DNA of 64,000 nt. It comes from Actinomycetota bacterium. GTDB lineage: Bacteria; Actinomycetota; Acidimicrobiia; Acidimicrobiales; Ilumatobacteraceae. The stretch lies in the NCBI GenBank assembly GCA_963169665.1, contig CAUJET010000205.1, forward strand, positions 1 through 64,000, read 5' to 3'. How positions within the stretch are numbered: position 1 is the stretch's first letter; every line of letters starts with the position of its first letter. Of the stretch, positions 33,763 to 42,599 are shown one piece after another. The notes beneath the pieces were generated by a model. It ran no database searches. It was not told the origin of the DNA and was given only the letters and a program-made list of their open reading frames with translations. The position numbers were made by a program, and so were the translations under genes.

Positions 33763-36572
33763 GTGGTTCCTGTGAAGTAGCCGTTCACATCGATGATGAC
33801 ATGCGTGGTCTGGTTCACGAAGGTATTCAGTGCACCGCCGCTCGAAAGACGCACCATGCCGGCATTTGCTCGCGGGTGGACGGCTGGGAAGTTGAGGTTG
33901 GAGATCAAGGGTTGATCCACATCGGCCGGGAACACGGTGAGGTATCCGTCGCCCGCTGCGCCGTCGGACGTGAAGTTCATCGACACCGCGCTCGCGCCCA
34001 CCGGCACGTTGCCGCCGGCGAGCTGGACCACCCGGCTCGTCAGGGCGGTGTGGATGCCCGTGCTGGATCGGCTGTCGTAGGCCCGATCGGGCGTCAGTGG
34101 CACGAACAACCCGCTGCTACCGGCTGACGTGGTGGGCCCGGTGATCCATCCCATCAGGTCGACCACGAGATGGGTGCTGTTGCTGGTGAACACGCTGATC
34201 GTGCCGTCGCTGCCCACCGGCACGATGCTGAGGGTGCCGGACGCGAGGCCGGGCACGTAGTTGCCGTTCGAGGTGGTGAGTCCGGTGGCCCCCGTGGCCT
34301 GTGCTCGGAGGAATCCGCTGCCGACCGCCTGGTCGGCCACCACGTTGACGACCGCGGCCGACGCGCCCGAGGGGATACCGCCGACGCGCACACTCTCGCC
34401 GGCCTCCGGACGGTGGGAGACCCAGTCGGGAGGGACGGGACCACCCGATTCGGGGCGGGTGTCGAGCACACGGACCGGGTCGACCGCCACGAACCGTCCC
34501 TCGGCCACGGTGGGGGTGGTGGCCGGGGTGAACGCGCCCAACAGGTCGACCACGACGTTGCCGCCGGCGAAGAGGTAGAGCGTGATCGAGTTGCTCGAGC
34601 CGACCGGGACGATCGCGAAGTTCGGTTGGACCTGACCAGCCGACGCGACGTTGAGGGTGGACGACGCTCCCAGGCTGCCCTGGAGCGTCGGGAGCACCTG
34701 CACGTAGCCGGCCACCGAGGTGTCGGTCGAGACCACGTTCAGGGCGACGGCGGAGGCGCCGTTGACCGGCAACGCCAGGTCGATGACGGTGAACCCGGGA
34801 TGTGGTCCGACGGGCGCGTCCGCCGTCGCCGAGGCCGCTCGCGTGTCGAGGATCCGGATGGGGGTGGCCAGCGCCTGGAACTGGGCGGGTCGTGCGTCGA
34901 TCGATGCGGTGGGCGGTGAGGGCAGGTCGAGCCGACCCGTACCGAAGGTGTCGTCGGGACCGGGCGCACCGAAGTCGACCACGAGGTGCTTCACGAGCGC
35001 CGCGAGGTGGGGTCCACCGGCGGCGAGCCCCCGTCCGAGCAGGAGCGCTGCGAACCCGGCTGCGGTGGGCGACGCAGCGCTGGTGCCGTTGAAGCACGTC
35101 ACCGACGGTCCGTAGCGAATCGGGCTGTAGATGCTGCTCTTCACGCAGCTCGGCGCGGTGACGTCGGGCTTGGTCCGGCCGTCGTTGGTGGGGCCTCGCG
35201 ACGAGTAGTTCCCGATGGTGCTCCCCGTCGGTGGATCGATCGCCCCGACCGACACGAGCGACGGGTTCGTCGAGTCGACCACCGGCTTGGCCGCGCTGTA
35301 CGAGGCCTGGCTGTACTCGAGGTCGCCGCTGAACAGCGCGACTTCGACGACGTCGGCCGCCGCGTCGCCGCCGACGGCCATCCGCTTGATTCGGAGCGTG
35401 ACCGGACCAGCGCCGTAGACGTCGGCGGCCTCGAGCGGCGGTGCACCCGCCACCTGCGAGGCGTCGATGATCTGGGTGCCGAACGGGTTGGTCAACTCGA
35501 TCCGGTAGTCGGTGACCTGATTCGCGGGCTTGTTCCAGTCGGACCAGCGGATGCCGTCGAAGCCGACGTTGACACCCGTGATCGTCATCGTGGTGTCGAC
35601 CCCCGGGCCAGGGAGGAAGTCGACGTACCCCTGCGCATCGACGCCCTCGGTGTAGCGGCCGTACGAACCGGCTGCGTCGTTGCCCGCCGAGTTGAACCAC
35701 GTGATGCCCTTGGTGGCTGCGTAGTCGACCACGGCGCCGAGGGGACCGGTGCCGTCGCCCGGACCGTCGTAGGCCGCGCCGAGCGACCTGGTCATGATCG
35801 TGACGCCGTTCGTCGAGAACCAGTCGACCGCGGCGCGGAGGTCGCTGGCGGTGCCGACGGTGGCGAGCCACAGCTCAGCGTCGGGCGCCATGTCCTTCAC
35901 GACCTCGGCAACGGCCACTCCGTGCTCCTCGCCCGACGCGCCGGAGGAGGCGCAGAAGCCCGAGTTCGAGCTGTCGAGGCAGAAACGGCGCTCGAGCGGC
36001 GGCAGCTGACCGTGCTCGGCGGCGTTCCAGAGGGTGAGGTCGAAGAAGTCGACGATGCCGATGCGCACGCCGGCGCCGCGGATGCCTGCGTCGTGCCACG
36101 CCTTGGCATCGGTCACGGCGATGTTCTCGCCGGTGACCGGCCCGAACTCGACCCGCGGATCGCTGCCGGACGACTCGACCAGACCGGTGACGGGACGGTT
36201 GGCGATCAGCGGCCGGCGCACCCCATCGGCGTCGTCGGCCGCGGCGAGCTCGTCGACCCTCGACGCGGCGATCGACACCTGCACGACCTCGCCTGGCACC
36301 GTGCCCGTGACCACGCCGCCGAGCGCTCGCGCGGCGGCGCGCGCGCCCGCCACGTCGTCGGTGAGGAGCTCCACGACCACCCGATCGCCCGGTGCCGCGA
36401 CGGCCAGCTCGTCGAGCAGCGCCGGGTCGGTGATCTCGCCGCCGGTCGATGCGCCGTCGTCGAGCGGGGTCGCCGCTGCCGTACTCGACACGGCGAGCAC
36501 GGTCGCCAACGAGATCGCGGCACAGGCGCGGGCCAGCGGGGCAGCCCTGCGGGTGATGCCACGACGTCTCAT
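33759..36572 (-). CDS. Secreted subtilisin-like protease with three LDTR-type surface repeats
   Basis: 937 residues with a Sec signal peptide (about 1-34, ending TAAA). A prosegment (about 45-140) leads into an S8 domain with Asp175 in IGIVDFFD, His217 in EEHGVAVAE and Ser498 in NGTSAASP. DFF replaces the usual D-T/S-G. The C-terminal 360 residues are three tandem beta repeats, each with R-x-x-D-T/S-R, then NVV or NFT, SNG/NLN and V-D-L/V-x-G. These repeats are common in surface proteins of Acidimicrobiia. The start overlaps the small acidic protein gene upstream (ATGA). Confidence 0.9.
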   Translation of the reverse strand: MRRRGITRRAAPLARACAAISLATVLAVSSTAAATPLDDGASTGGEITDPALLDELAVAAPGDRVVVELLTDDVAGARAAARALGGVVTGTVPGEVVQVSIAASRVDELAAADDADGVRRPLIANRPVTGLVESSGSDPRVEFGPVTGENIAVTDAKAWHDAGIRGAGVRIGIVDFFDLTLWNAAEHGQLPPLERRFCLDSSNSGFCASSGASGEEHGVAVAEVVKDMAPDAELWLATVGTASDLRAAVDWFSTNGVTIMTRSLGAAYDGPGDGTGPLGAVVDYAATKGITWFNSAGNDAAGSYGRYTEGVDAQGYVDFLPGPGVDTTMTITGVNVGFDGIRWSDWNKPANQVTDYRIELTNPFGTQIIDASQVAGAPPLEAADVYGAGPVTLRIKRMAVGGDAAADVVEVALFSGDLEYSQASYSAAKPVVDSTNPSLVSVGAIDPPTGSTIGNYSSRGPTNDGRTKPDVTAPSCVKSSIYSPIRYGPSVTCFNGTSAASPTAAGFAALLLGRGLAAGGPHLAALVKHLVVDFGAPGPDDTFGTGRLDLPSPPTASIDARPAQFQALATPIRILDTRAASATADAPVGPHPGFTVIDLALPVNGASAVALNVVSTDTSVAGYVQVLPTLQGSLGASSTLNVASAGQVQPNFAIVPVGSSNSITLYLFAGGNVVVDLLGAFTPATTPTVAEGRFVAVDPVRVLDTRPESGGPVPPDWVSHRPEAGESVRVGGIPSGASAAVVNVVADQAVGSGFLRAQATGATGLTTSNGNYVPGLASGTLSIVPVGSDGTISVFTSNSTHLVVDLMGWITGPTTSAGSSGLFVPLTPDRAYDSRSSTGIHTALTSRVVQLAGGNVPVGASAVSMNFTSDGAAGDGYLTVFPADVDQPLISNLNFPAVHPRANAGMVRLSSGGALNTFVNQTTHVIIDVNGYFTGTT

Positions 36573-36934
36573 CGCCAGCGTCGCCGTGTGCTCGTCGTCG
36601 ATGATGTCTTCGGCTCGGTGCGGGGCAGCGGTGGTGCGACCAGCTCGGCATCGGCGAGCGACAGCGAGATGCCGTCGGTGTCGATGTCGAGCGGATCGCT
36701 GTTGGCGGCGACCACGATCGGGGCCTCCTCGCGCGGCTTGCGACCGTTCACGATCTGGTCGACGCCGAGCATGCCCGCAGCGAGCGCAGCGCCCGCCGCG
36801 CCGTGGCGACGTTTGGCGTGGGCGATACGCGTGGCGATGTCGCCGCCCGCATCGAACGGCGCCGGTGGGAGATCGTCCCGGTCGACGTCGGCGGAGTGCC
36901 CGGGCGCGTCGTCGTCTTCGGGAGCTCCGCCCAT
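36569..36934 (-). CDS. Small conserved hypothetical protein before the subtilase
   Basis: 121 residues. The N-terminus is acidic (GGAPEDDDAP), then an Ala/Gly-rich helix (ATRIAHAKRRHGAAGAALAAGMLGVDQIV) that could touch a membrane, then PLDIDTDGISL and a basic Ser/Thr/Arg end. No family recognised. On the minus strand TAGGTT lies 7 nt before the ATG (bases 36947-36942), so it is probably the leaderless first gene of a three-gene operon with the subtilase and DUF4916 genes. Confidence 0.72.
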   Translation of the reverse strand: MGGAPEDDDAPGHSADVDRDDLPPAPFDAGGDIATRIAHAKRRHGAAGAALAAGMLGVDQIVNGRKPREEAPIVVAANSDPLDIDTDGISLSLADAELVAPPLPRTEPKTSSTTSTRRRWR

Positions 36935-36941
36935 ACCCCCC

Positions 36942-36947
36942 AACCTA
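36942..36947 (-). promoter_or_regulatory. -10 box (TAGGTT) of the subtilase operon
   Basis: TAGGTT on the minus strand, 7 nt before the ATG at 36934; leaderless arrangement. It shares the 180-bp divergent region with the promoter of the DNA glycosylase gene. Confidence 0.55.
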
Positions 36948-37101
36948 CTCGGGAACGGTTCGTTCCTGCGCTCGGGGAGCCGGCGGCCGAGGTCGCACCG
37001 GGTGGCCGATCCGCGCCGCACCCATCCCGGCTCGACCCCCTGCACCCGCCCTGACGCCACCGTGGCCCAGGGGTATCGCGCGATCGCACAAGCTGTTTCA
37101 T

Positions 37102-37107
37102 TACTGT
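37102..37107 (+). promoter_or_regulatory. -10 box (TACTGT) of the DNA glycosylase gene
   Basis: TACTGT is followed by 7 nt and the GTG at 37115, a leaderless arrangement that also supports this start codon. No clear -35 box is seen. Confidence 0.55.
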
Positions 37108-37114
37108 TTCCGGT

Positions 37115-38038
37115 GTGGTAGATGGGGATGCGATCCATCGGGCGGCCGCCGCCCTGCGCACGGCTCTCGTGGGCCGTCCCATCTCGCGCTTCGACTCGTC
37201 CGTGCTCGAAGGGCCCGTCCCCGCGGTCGGGCGCATCGTCGAGCGAGTCGAGAGCCACGGCCGCAACCTGGAGATCGTCTGGGACGACGGCCTCATCCTC
37301 CACACGAACTTGAGGCTCAGCGGCACGTGGCATCTGTACCGTCACGGCGAGCGCTGGCGCCGACCCGGCACGCAGATGCGGGTCGAGATCCAGACGGTCG
37401 ACTGGATCGCGGTGTGCTTCAACGCCCCGATCGTCGAGACCTACCGCGAGTTCGACCGCTACCGCCACCCCGGCTTCGGACCGCACGGTCCCGACCTCAG
37501 CCGACCCGACGCCGACCTCGATGAGAGCATCAACCGGCTGTACCACTACCACGACCAGCTGGCGCCCGTGAGCGAGGCGTTGCTCGACCAGCACGTCGCC
37601 AACGGCATCGGCAACGTCTACCGGTGCGAGGTGTTGTGGGCGTGCGGTGTGCACCCGTTCGCGCCGGTGTCGGCGCTCGATGCCGACGACTGCTCGCACC
37701 TCATCACCACGGCCGCCGCGCTCCTGCGATCGAAGCTGCGCCACAGCCCTCGTGTCACGGCGTCGATCACTCAGCCCGGCTCGTTCGTGCGCGGCGACCT
37801 GGCGGTGTACGGCCGCAACGGGCAGCGCTGTGCACGATGTGGCGACACGGTGCAGGTGTGCCAGCTCGCCGAGCACGACCGCCTGCTGTACTGGTGCCCC
37901 GGATGCCAGGTGCACCGCTCGCTCGACTCGATGCCGGCCCTCGACGAGGAGGCGATGCGCGAGATGGACCCGCACCCTGCGGCGGCGAAGTTCCTCAGCA
38001 ATCTGCCGTGGCGCCGGAGCCATCCGCTCGCCGGCTGA
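37115..38038 (+). CDS. Fpg/Nei family DNA glycosylase with Val in place of the N-terminal Pro
   Basis: 307 residues. The three Fpg/Nei parts are present: an N-terminal beta-sandwich, the H2TH region (QHVANGIGNVYRCEVLW, about residues 160-176) and a C-terminal zinc finger with two CxxC pairs (CARC and CPGC). These enzymes excise oxidised bases and use the amine of residue 2 as nucleophile. Nearly all bacterial members begin M-P-E-G. Here the start gives M-V-D-G-D, so residue 2 is Val and residue 3 is Asp. The leaderless promoter leaves little doubt about the start. A Val2 nucleophile is known in vertebrate NEIL3, so activity is possible but altered. Confidence 0.88.
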   Translation: MVDGDAIHRAAAALRTALVGRPISRFDSSVLEGPVPAVGRIVERVESHGRNLEIVWDDGLILHTNLRLSGTWHLYRHGERWRRPGTQMRVEIQTVDWIAVCFNAPIVETYREFDRYRHPGFGPHGPDLSRPDADLDESINRLYHYHDQLAPVSEALLDQHVANGIGNVYRCEVLWACGVHPFAPVSALDADDCSHLITTAAALLRSKLRHSPRVTASITQPGSFVRGDLAVYGRNGQRCARCGDTVQVCQLAEHDRLLYWCPGCQVHRSLDSMPALDEEAMREMDPHPAAAKFLSNLPWRRSHPLAG

Positions 38039-38104
38039 GCGAGGTCTGCAGACATCCAGCGAGCGAGGCATCGAGCCTCGACCTGAGATCGAGGGTCGCC
38101 GGTG

Positions 38105-38560
38105 TCAGCCCTTCCGGGCCCTGGCCGCCTTGGTGTTGTCCTTCGGGCGGCGCAGCTCCTTGCGCTTCACGAACCGCAGGCCGCTCCAGGTGTCGTCGAT
38201 CGCGCAGACCTTGTTGTCGACCCAGCCGGTCGGCAGGATCACCGCGCGCAGCACGTCCTCGGTGATGTCGGTCTCCATCCCGGAGGTGCGTTTCGGCCAG
38301 GCGATCCACACGGCGCCGTCGGGGGACAGGGGAGCGGTGAGCTTCGGCCAGTCGGCGGCGAGCACGACGCGCTGGGTGCAGAAGGCGATCACGATGTCGA
38401 GCGGCGGCATCAGCGACTGCTGCCAGACCGCATCGCCCAGATCGCCGTCGGCCGTGAGGAGATCGGCGAAGTGCTCGGGCGCGCGGCGGACCGTGAACAC
38501 CGTCTCGCCGGTGATGCCGAGCTTCTTCGGCAGCGGGGTCTGCGAGTAGCCCGCGGTCAC
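38105..38560 (-). CDS. DUF3052 family protein
   Basis: 151 residues from a GTG overlapping the stop of the preceding PPOX gene (GTGA). GYSQTPLPKKLGI at the N-terminus, VWIAWPKRTSG in the middle and the DNKVCAIDDTWSGLRFVKRKE block are typical of DUF3052, a small actinobacterial family of unknown function. The C-terminus is Lys/Arg-rich. Confidence 0.87.
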   Translation of the reverse strand: MTAGYSQTPLPKKLGITGETVFTVRRAPEHFADLLTADGDLGDAVWQQSLMPPLDIVIAFCTQRVVLAADWPKLTAPLSPDGAVWIAWPKRTSGMETDITEDVLRAVILPTGWVDNKVCAIDDTWSGLRFVKRKELRRPKDNTKAARARKG

Positions 38561-38961
38561 GACGGGTCCCCCGATCGGAGCCCGGAGTTGCACATGACCT
38601 TGTCGACGTCGATCTCCACCACGACGCGATCGTCGCGCACCTTCGGCTGCCGGTAGCGCACCGCATAGGCGGCCACCGCCGCTGCGACGTCGTCGGTGTC
38701 GGCACTCACACGCGTGACGCCCTCGAACGTGAGCCATCGTCCGCCGTCGACCTGGCAGACCGCTGCCCGTCGTCCGCCACCGGCGTGGGCCGCCTTGGCC
38801 GCGGCCGCGAAGGTGATCACCCGCACGACGCCGCGCTCGACGTCGTAGGTGAACCCGACGGGCACCACGTGCGGGCTGCCGTCGGCGCGGAGCGTGGTGA
38901 GCGTGGCGAGGTGTCGCTCGGCGAGGAACTCGCGCGCCGCCGCGCTCAGGGTTTGCTGCAT
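38557..38961 (-). CDS. PPOX-class F420-dependent oxidoreductase-like protein
   Basis: 134 residues from the ATG at 38961; a CATGAT box 6 nt upstream suggests a leaderless transcript. The split-barrel pattern FLAERHLATLTTLRADGSPHVVPVGFTYD, followed by VCQVDGGRWLTFEG, is that of the TIGR03618 class of F420/FMN flavoproteins. It overlaps the DUF3052 gene by 4 nt. Confidence 0.87.
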   Translation of the reverse strand: MQQTLSAAAREFLAERHLATLTTLRADGSPHVVPVGFTYDVERGVVRVITFAAAAKAAHAGGGRRAAVCQVDGGRWLTFEGVTRVSADTDDVAAAVAAYAVRYRQPKVRDDRVVVEIDVDKVMCNSGLRSGDPS

Positions 38962-38998
38962 CCGCCCATCATGCCGGGGCCCCACCCGAACCGACCGC

Positions 38999-39099
38999 GA
39001 TGAGAGATGAGTGCCGGTGCCGCCCCGATCTCTCATCGCCGCCGCCACCCACCCGGACGCGATGAGAGATGGGGGCGCGAGCGCCGCTCATCTCTCATC
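38999..39099. repeat. Doublet of GATGAGAGAT hairpins (dispersed palindromic repeat)
   Basis: Two hairpins lie back to back: GATGAGAGAT (38999-39008) with ATCTCTCATC (39028-39037), and GATGAGAGATG (39061-39071) with CATCTCTCATC (39089-39099), the latter with an inner GGCGC/GCGCC tip. They occupy the gap between a promoter region and the end of an ABC permease gene, and they match the doublet at 2161-2261 in sequence and spacing. They may end the ABC transcript. Confidence 0.65.
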
Positions 39100-39123
39100 G
39101 CGTGGATGCCGTGGGCGGGCTGG

Positions 39124-41667
39124 TCAGGTGGTGGCGATGGCCTGGAGGATGTCGGCGTTGGCCGCCCGCCGGGCGGGGACCCATGCAGCCAGCACGGCCA
39201 CCACGATCGATGCGATCACGAAGATCGCGATGCTCGTGATCGACACGCTGAACGAATTGAGGCCCTGGTCCTCCAACGCCTTCACCACGATCCAACCGAG
39301 CGTCAATCCGAGCACCGTGCCCATCAACGCACCGAGGAGGGCGGTGATCACCGCTTCCCAGCGGATGCTGCTGCGCACCTGCGGCCGGGTCATCCCGATC
39401 GCTCGCACCAGTCCGAGCTCACGGCGTCGCTCGTAGACGGCGAGCAGGAGGGTGATCACGATGCCGAGCACGGCGATGAACACCGACATCAGCAGCAGGG
39501 CGTAGATGAAGTTGAGGAAACCGTCCACCTGCGACGACTGGTCGTCGATGAACTCCTCCCGCGTCTGCACCTTGCTCGTCGGGTAGCGGTCGGTGACGGT
39601 TCGGATCGCTGCTTCGGCCTGCTCGGTCGACACGCCGTCGGCGGACTGCACGAGCACCTGGACGTCGAACAGGTCGGTGGTCTGTCCGTCGAACAGCGCC
39701 CGGTCGACGATCAGGTTGCCGAAGTCCTCGGAGTCGAAGATGCCGGCGACGGTGAGGTCCCTGGTGTCCTGGTTCTGGAAGATCACCTGTACCGAGTCGC
39801 CGACGACGAGCCCGTCGCGGTCGGCCTTGTCGGTCGACATCAGGATGCCGTTGCCGTCGAGGTCGGCCCAGCCGCCGGCGGTGAACGGGAGGTCGAACAG
39901 GGTGGCGGCGCGCTCGGGATCGACCGTGAGCACCGATTTGCCGACCGGCTGACCCTCCTCGACCAACTGCACGAGGTTGACCCCGATGCCCACGGCACCT
40001 GCCACTTCGGACAGCTCGTTCAGCTCGTCGGTGAGGGTGGTGGGCAGGCCACCGAAGCCCTGCGAGTCGCTCGTGCTCACGGCGAAGTCGCCGCTGAACT
40101 GCTCGCCGATCGATTCGCGGATCGAGGTCTTCACCGACGAACCCAGCGTCGACACACCGATCAGCAGCGCCAGGCCGATGGCCAGGGCACCCGCGGTGAG
40201 CGCCGTGCGCTTGGGACTCGTCGCCGCGTTCCGGCCGGCGATCTCGCCCGACACGCCGCGCATGGCGGTGAGGGGTCGGGTGACGATCCTCGACACCGGT
40301 GCGGCGAGGAGCGGACCGAGCACCACGAGCGAGCCGAACAGACCCGCCGCGCCGGGCCCGAGCCAGATGGCGTCGCCGCCGACACCGAGCACGATGCAGA
40401 CGACGGCGACGGTGAGCAGCAGCGCGCCGGTGACCATGCGGCCGCGGCTGAGTGCGGAGCGGTCGACGGCCACGTCGCGCATCGCCGCGAGCGGCGGCAC
40501 ACGACCCGACCGGATGGCCGGTGCGATGGCGCAGATCAGCGTGACGACCACGCCGACGATCACACTGACGACCAGCACCCACGGCTTCACCGTGAGCGAT
40601 GTGTCGGACGGCCCGAAGCCGGTGGCGGTGAGCAGCTTGATGATGGCCGTCGCCAGCCCGACGCCGCCGACGAAGCCGAGCAGGCCGCCGACGAGTCCGA
40701 CCACGATCGCCTCGACGAACAGCACCCGCGTCACCTGGCCCCGGCTCGCACCGATGGCCCGCAGCAGTGCGTTCTCACGCTGACGCTGGGCGGCGCTGAT
40801 GCTGAACACGTTGTAGATGATGAAGCTGCCCACGAACAGGGAGATGACCGCGAAGATCGTGAGGAAGATCGTGAAGAACTGCAGGCCCTCCTGCACGGCC
40901 GTCTGGTTCTCCTCGGTGATCTCGGTGCCGGTGAGCGCCTCGATGTCGCGCCCCGTGTACTGCTGCTCGATGAGCGCGGCGAGCTCCTCGTCGGTGATCG
41001 AACCGTCGCTCACCACGGCGATCGAGTCGACCAACCCGGGCTGGCCGATGACGAACTCCTGTGCGGTCGGCAGGTCGAACAGGGCCCAGGTGGCGCCGCC
41101 CGAGGTGTCGGATCCGGCGAACGTGGCGATACCCGACACGGTGAACTCGCGGACGCCGGCCTTGCCGGTCACCTGCACGGTGTCGCCGACTTCGATCTTG
41201 CCCTCCTTCGATGCGCGTCGGTCGATCACGACCTCGGTGGCATCGGCGGGGCCGGTGCCCTCGGCGAGCGCCCACGGCGAGCTCGGCGAGTCGATCCACA
41301 CGCCGCCGAACTTGGGCGGGCCGTCCTGGCCGACGACGGTGCCGTCGGCCGTGGCGATGCGGGCGAACCCCTGGATGTCGCCCTCTGCCTCGGCGACGCC
41401 CGGCAGGGCGCGCACCTCGGCGATGAGCGTGTCGGGGATGCGGTCGCGGCTCTCGGCGCCGAAGTCCCCCTCGATCACGTTCGACGAGCGGACGAAGGCG
41501 TCGGTGTTCTCGTAGGCGTTGGCGAAGAGTCGGTCGAAGCTGCCCCGGATGGTGTCGCTGAAGACGAACACACCCGAGAGGAAGGCACAGCCGGCGATGA
41601 CCGCCAGCGAGGTGAGCAGCAACCGACCCTTGCGGGCCAGTGCGCTCTTCAGAGCGATGCGGAACAC
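39124..41667 (-). CDS. ABC transporter permease with two FtsX domains (MacB/LolE-like)
   Basis: 847 residues from a GTG. An N-terminal helix (about 18-40) and a MacB-type periplasmic-core domain (about 45-240) are followed by an FtsX domain with three to four helices (about 265-390), more helices, a second external domain (about 505-700) and a C-terminal FtsX domain (about 715-840). Segments such as RQRENALLRAIGASRGQV and RRRELGLVRAIGMTRPQV are the typical coupling loops. Four bases separate it from the ATPase gene upstream, with which it forms the exporter. The substrate is unknown. Confidence 0.93.
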   Translation of the reverse strand: MFRIALKSALARKGRLLLTSLAVIAGCAFLSGVFVFSDTIRGSFDRLFANAYENTDAFVRSSNVIEGDFGAESRDRIPDTLIAEVRALPGVAEAEGDIQGFARIATADGTVVGQDGPPKFGGVWIDSPSSPWALAEGTGPADATEVVIDRRASKEGKIEVGDTVQVTGKAGVREFTVSGIATFAGSDTSGGATWALFDLPTAQEFVIGQPGLVDSIAVVSDGSITDEELAALIEQQYTGRDIEALTGTEITEENQTAVQEGLQFFTIFLTIFAVISLFVGSFIIYNVFSISAAQRQRENALLRAIGASRGQVTRVLFVEAIVVGLVGGLLGFVGGVGLATAIIKLLTATGFGPSDTSLTVKPWVLVVSVIVGVVVTLICAIAPAIRSGRVPPLAAMRDVAVDRSALSRGRMVTGALLLTVAVVCIVLGVGGDAIWLGPGAAGLFGSLVVLGPLLAAPVSRIVTRPLTAMRGVSGEIAGRNAATSPKRTALTAGALAIGLALLIGVSTLGSSVKTSIRESIGEQFSGDFAVSTSDSQGFGGLPTTLTDELNELSEVAGAVGIGVNLVQLVEEGQPVGKSVLTVDPERAATLFDLPFTAGGWADLDGNGILMSTDKADRDGLVVGDSVQVIFQNQDTRDLTVAGIFDSEDFGNLIVDRALFDGQTTDLFDVQVLVQSADGVSTEQAEAAIRTVTDRYPTSKVQTREEFIDDQSSQVDGFLNFIYALLLMSVFIAVLGIVITLLLAVYERRRELGLVRAIGMTRPQVRSSIRWEAVITALLGALMGTVLGLTLGWIVVKALEDQGLNSFSVSITSIAIFVIASIVVAVLAAWVPARRAANADILQAIATT

Positions 41668-41671
41668 GGCG

Positions 41672-42493
41672 TCACTCCCCGAAGTGCTTCATGCGGTCGA
41701 GCACGCGCTCGGCCGTGGGCTGGTGCATCTCGTCGACGATCTTGCCGTCGGCGAGGAACACCACACGATCGGCGTAGCTGGCGGCGACCGGGTCGTGGGT
41801 GACCATCACGATGGTCTGGCCGAGCTCGCGCACGGCGAGGCGCATGAACTCGAGGATCTCGGCGCCGGTGCGGCTGTCGAGGTTGCCGGTCGGCTCGTCG
41901 GCAAAGATGATCGTCGGTCGGCTGGCGAGCGCACGGGCGACGGCCACGCGCTGTTGCTGGCCGCCGGACAGCTCGCTCGGCCGGTGCTTCAGACGATCGC
42001 GGAGTCCGACGGTGTCGATCACCCGGTCGATCCACTGCTGGTCGCCCTTCGAGCCGCCGAGCAGCAGGGGCAGGGTGATGTTCTCGATCGCGGTGAGCGT
42101 GGGCACCAGGTTGTAGGCCTGGAAGATGAAGCCCACCTCGGTGCGGCGAAGCTCGGTGAGCTGCTTGTCGTTCAGCGTGGCGAGGTAGGTGTTGCCCACG
42201 TACACCGCGCCGCTCGTGAGCGAGTCGAGGCCGGCGAGGCAGTGCATGAGCGTGCTCTTGCCGGAACCCGACGGGCCCATGATCGCCGTGAAACGGCCGG
42301 CCTCGAACGCGACGGTGACGCCGTCGAGGGCCCGCACCTCACTGTCGTCCTTGCCGTAGATCTTCACCGCGTCGACCGCACCGGCGGCGGCCGTCATCGT
42401 GGGCGTCGCCGTGCCGGCACCAGTGGCACCGACGGTGACGGGCGCTCCGGGGGCTCCGGGCGCGGAGGAGGGGAGGGGGGCGTCGAAACTCAT
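41672..42493 (-). CDS. ABC transporter ATP-binding protein (MacB/LolD type)
   Basis: 273 residues. A 30-residue Ala/Pro/Gly-rich leader precedes the ATPase: Walker A GPSGSGKST, Q-loop IFQAYNLVP, signature LSGGQQQR, Walker B IIFADEPTGNLD and H-loop VTHDP. It belongs to the same class as the ATPase at 2881. The gene lies 106 bp downstream of a NarL-type two-component system on the same strand, which may control it. Confidence 0.95.
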   Translation of the reverse strand: MSFDAPLPSSAPGAPGAPVTVGATGAGTATPTMTAAAGAVDAVKIYGKDDSEVRALDGVTVAFEAGRFTAIMGPSGSGKSTLMHCLAGLDSLTSGAVYVGNTYLATLNDKQLTELRRTEVGFIFQAYNLVPTLTAIENITLPLLLGGSKGDQQWIDRVIDTVGLRDRLKHRPSELSGGQQQRVAVARALASRPTIIFADEPTGNLDSRTGAEILEFMRLAVRELGQTIVMVTHDPVAASYADRVVFLADGKIVDEMHQPTAERVLDRMKHFGE

Positions 42494-42599
42494 GGGAACA
42501 GTTGTACCGCGGTGCGCCGCAGCTCACGTCCCCACTTCGGCGGATTGGTGTCACCCTGAGGGTGGAACCGAGTCGACCCGGCGTGCGCCGTTGGGGCGG

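Noticed and set aside
39007..41802. Plus-strand frame of 931 codons over the ABC permease
   Set aside because: Antisense shadow of a protein with clear FtsX domains.
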